Position numbers and translations under genes: made by a program. Below are positions 14,002-15,554 of a stretch of 15,554 nt of DNA, one piece after another. Numbering within the stretch: position 1 is the first letter of the stretch; each line of letters opens with the position of its first letter. Source of the DNA: Dysgonamonadaceae bacterium (GTDB lineage: Bacteria > Bacteroidota > Bacteroidia > Bacteroidales > Azobacteroidaceae); the NCBI GenBank assembly GCA_031276105.1, contig JAISNS010000057.1, positions 1-15,554 on the forward strand, written 5' to 3'. The notes beneath the pieces were generated by a model that saw nothing but the letters and a program-made list of their open reading frames with translations, had not been told where the DNA came from and searched no databases.

Positions 14002-15554
14002 TTATTCAAAGTATAAGCATTTATCAATCTGATGGATAACGATATAAGAAGACGTTTCGATCTGGGTGGCGGTAGCCGGAGTATTCGTATTGAATTTGAA
14101 ATCGCGCGCCATGATATTGAATAGTCCGGCGTTTGTTTTCACTTTTGCTTTACTTCCCGCTTCGGTTGTAATATTCAGCGAATAATTGCTTCCGTCCAGA
14201 TAAAGTTTGTAAAATGTTTCCGTTTCGTTGTTCAGCGTAGCCGTTTCGTAGGAAGCGGCAATGGCCGGTTTGTCTAAGAATACGGCATTGTCCTGAAAAT
14301 GATAGCGGAGGAAACGAATGATTTTATCCGCCAAAGCGTCGCGTTCATCCTGATCGGTAGCGTTTTCTACGTCGTCCCATGTAGGCAGTCCGCGATTGAT
14401 GGCGCTAAGGACTTCTTCGTTGGTCGGAACGTAGAGCGTATAATGATACGTATTCAAAAAACGCACATTGAAATCAAGTCCGGCTTGCGAGGCGTCGCGG
14501 TAGAAAATACTGTATTTGCGGGAACGCACGTCGTCGCCGATCCATAAATCGTCGTTTCCCTGAAGGAGTTTGAAAAATTCGCTGAACGCTTCCGCCGTGG
14601 ATAATACTTCATACACCGACCGGAAGGGCGATTGAAGCGGCTGCTCAATCACGTAGGTTTTCCCGTTGCCCCGACCGTTGGTTTCTTTCGTCTGGTCGTA
14701 TATTTCGCTGACGGTAAGAACGCGGTTCTGTTCGATGTCGCCTCCTCCGGCTAATTGTATTTGGTTTCCGCTTCGGGATACGCGAATTGTTCCGCCGCCT
14801 TTGGTGCGGTGATACTCTTTGCCGTCTTCGATGTTGCCGACAACGATATGATAATCCAACATGTCTTCCAGATGATCGGCCAACAGGCCGGTATTGGTTA
14901 TCACGCTGGCCGAGTCGCCGATTTCGCCGCTGTTTATATCATAAGGATGGACGGAAGCATAGACCGTATTTTTTGGGTAATCGTAGCGGAATTTCCATGC
15001 TTCCGGCTGGTCGTGTTTCAGGGAAGTAGGAACGATGTAAGTGAAATTGTCGGTCGGCAGCAGGAAACTGTAATAATTGACCATCGAAAGCAGATAGGCG
15101 TCAAATTCCTTTTGGGTGATAGCCCAGTTGAAGATTTTCATGTTTTCATTGATGGTTGCCGGAAACATCACGGAAGAATACAAAGCCGGTGAATACACCC
15201 GGTTGGTTACATAGACCACGCCGTTGGAGGCCAAATACACCTTCTCTACATCGCTGCGTTTTATGCCCATCCGTTCCTGCGCATCGTCTATAATGGTATG
15301 AAACTGCGAAGGAAGCGTCGACAGGAAACTGGGTTTCATGTGGTTTTTGATTAGTTTGTCGACCACTTCATTAGGAATATCTTTTACCGTGCCGTATCGT
15401 TCGCGCAAGGATCGTCCGGCGCCATCCTGAAAATACGCTTGCAAGGCTTGATCGGAAGGGACAAACATGACTGCCATATCGGTCTGAAACGATCCGCCGA
15501 CAGCGCTGGCGGTATAGGCGTTCCATCCCGGATCGTAGGCGAGGAAACTGCCGA
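14002..15554 (-). CDS. Multi-FAS1 (fasciclin) protein, 5' end outside the window
   Basis: 516 residues are visible; the frame is open to the right edge, so the ATG at 15477 is internal (residues ...GGSFQTD precede it) and the signal sequence is missing. At least three FAS1-like units can be followed. The first is partial: AVMFVPSDQALQAYF and NGVVYVTNRVY. The second has KEFDAYLLSM, FTYIVPTS, HLEDMLDYHIVVG, GGTIRVSRSG and KTYVIEQPL. The third has AFSEFFKLLQG, YTLYVPTNEEVLSAI, IIRFLRYHFQDNAVF, NAGLFNIMARDF and SSYIVIHQIDKCL. It ends within FAS1, without the C-terminal beta domain seen in lipoproteins A and B. It lies immediately upstream of SusC-1 (12 bp to the ATG at 13989), with no room for a promoter. 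It is probably a surface lipoprotein used for binding or adhesion, but lipidation cannot be seen here. Confidence 0.85.
   Translation of the reverse strand, partial: GSFLAYDPGWNAYTASAVGGSFQTDMAVMFVPSDQALQAYFQDGAGRSLRERYGTVKDIPNEVVDKLIKNHMKPSFLSTLPSQFHTIIDDAQERMGIKRSDVEKVYLASNGVVYVTNRVYSPALYSSVMFPATINENMKIFNWAITQKEFDAYLLSMVNYYSFLLPTDNFTYIVPTSLKHDQPEAWKFRYDYPKNTVYASVHPYDINSGEIGDSASVITNTGLLADHLEDMLDYHIVVGNIEDGKEYHRTKGGGTIRVSRSGNQIQLAGGGDIEQNRVLTVSEIYDQTKETNGRGNGKTYVIEQPLQSPFRSVYEVLSTAEAFSEFFKLLQGNDDLWIGDDVRSRKYSIFYRDASQAGLDFNVRFLNTYHYTLYVPTNEEVLSAINRGLPTWDDVENATDQDERDALADKIIRFLRYHFQDNAVFLDKPAIAASYETATLNNETETFYKLYLDGSNYSLNITTEAGSKAKVKTNAGLFNIMARDFKFNTNTPATATQIETSSYIVIHQIDKCLYFE

Noticed and set aside
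15475..15477. ATG as the true start of the right-edge FAS1 gene
   Set aside because: The frame stays open upstream to the window edge, and this ATG falls just before the VMFVPSD strand inside a FAS1 domain, with no signal peptide.

Overview
The window comes from a member of the Bacteroidota, most likely Bacteroidales. It holds two complete SusC/SusD outer-membrane transporter pairs with Bacteroidota-style lipoprotein signals. The one convincing promoter matches the Bacteroidota consensus (-7 TAnnTTTG), and ribosome binding sites are A-rich rather than purine Shine-Dalgarno type. All genes lie on the minus strand, so transcription runs from high to low coordinates.

Layout in transcription order: a FAS1 (fasciclin) multidomain protein cut by the right edge (14002-15554); SusC-1 (10621-13989); SusD-1 (8931-10601); FAS1 lipoprotein A (7033-8934); FAS1 lipoprotein B (5297-6871, start uncertain); SusC-2 (1932-5270); SusD-2 (279-1928). 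Gaps are small (12, 19, -4, about 55-160, 26 and 3 bp), so this looks like one operon built as [FAS1-SusC-SusD]-[FAS1-FAS1-SusC-SusD]. After a short intergenic region with an inverted repeat and a promoter, the first 36 codons of an AAA-like ATPase gene run off the left edge (1-110).

Working model (inference): the SusC barrels import a ligand across the outer membrane, the SusD lipoproteins cap them, and the FAS1 lipoproteins act as extra surface binding or adhesion proteins. Lipoproteins A and B each have two FAS1-like domains and a C-terminal beta-rich region resembling carbohydrate-binding jelly rolls. No glycoside hydrolase, lyase, sulfatase, protease or sigma/anti-sigma regulator is visible, so the substrate is unknown.

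The most unusual signal is short repeats at gene starts. The signal-peptide coding regions of SusC-1, SusD-1 and FAS1 lipoprotein B each contain a tandem array, and two more arrays sit in gene junctions. In lipoprotein B a 23-bp unit, open in all three frames and present three times, lies between a well-formed native-looking N-terminus and the rest of the protein. At three copies these are out of frame; at one or four copies they would be in frame. This is a candidate copy-number (phase-variation) switch for a surface lipoprotein.
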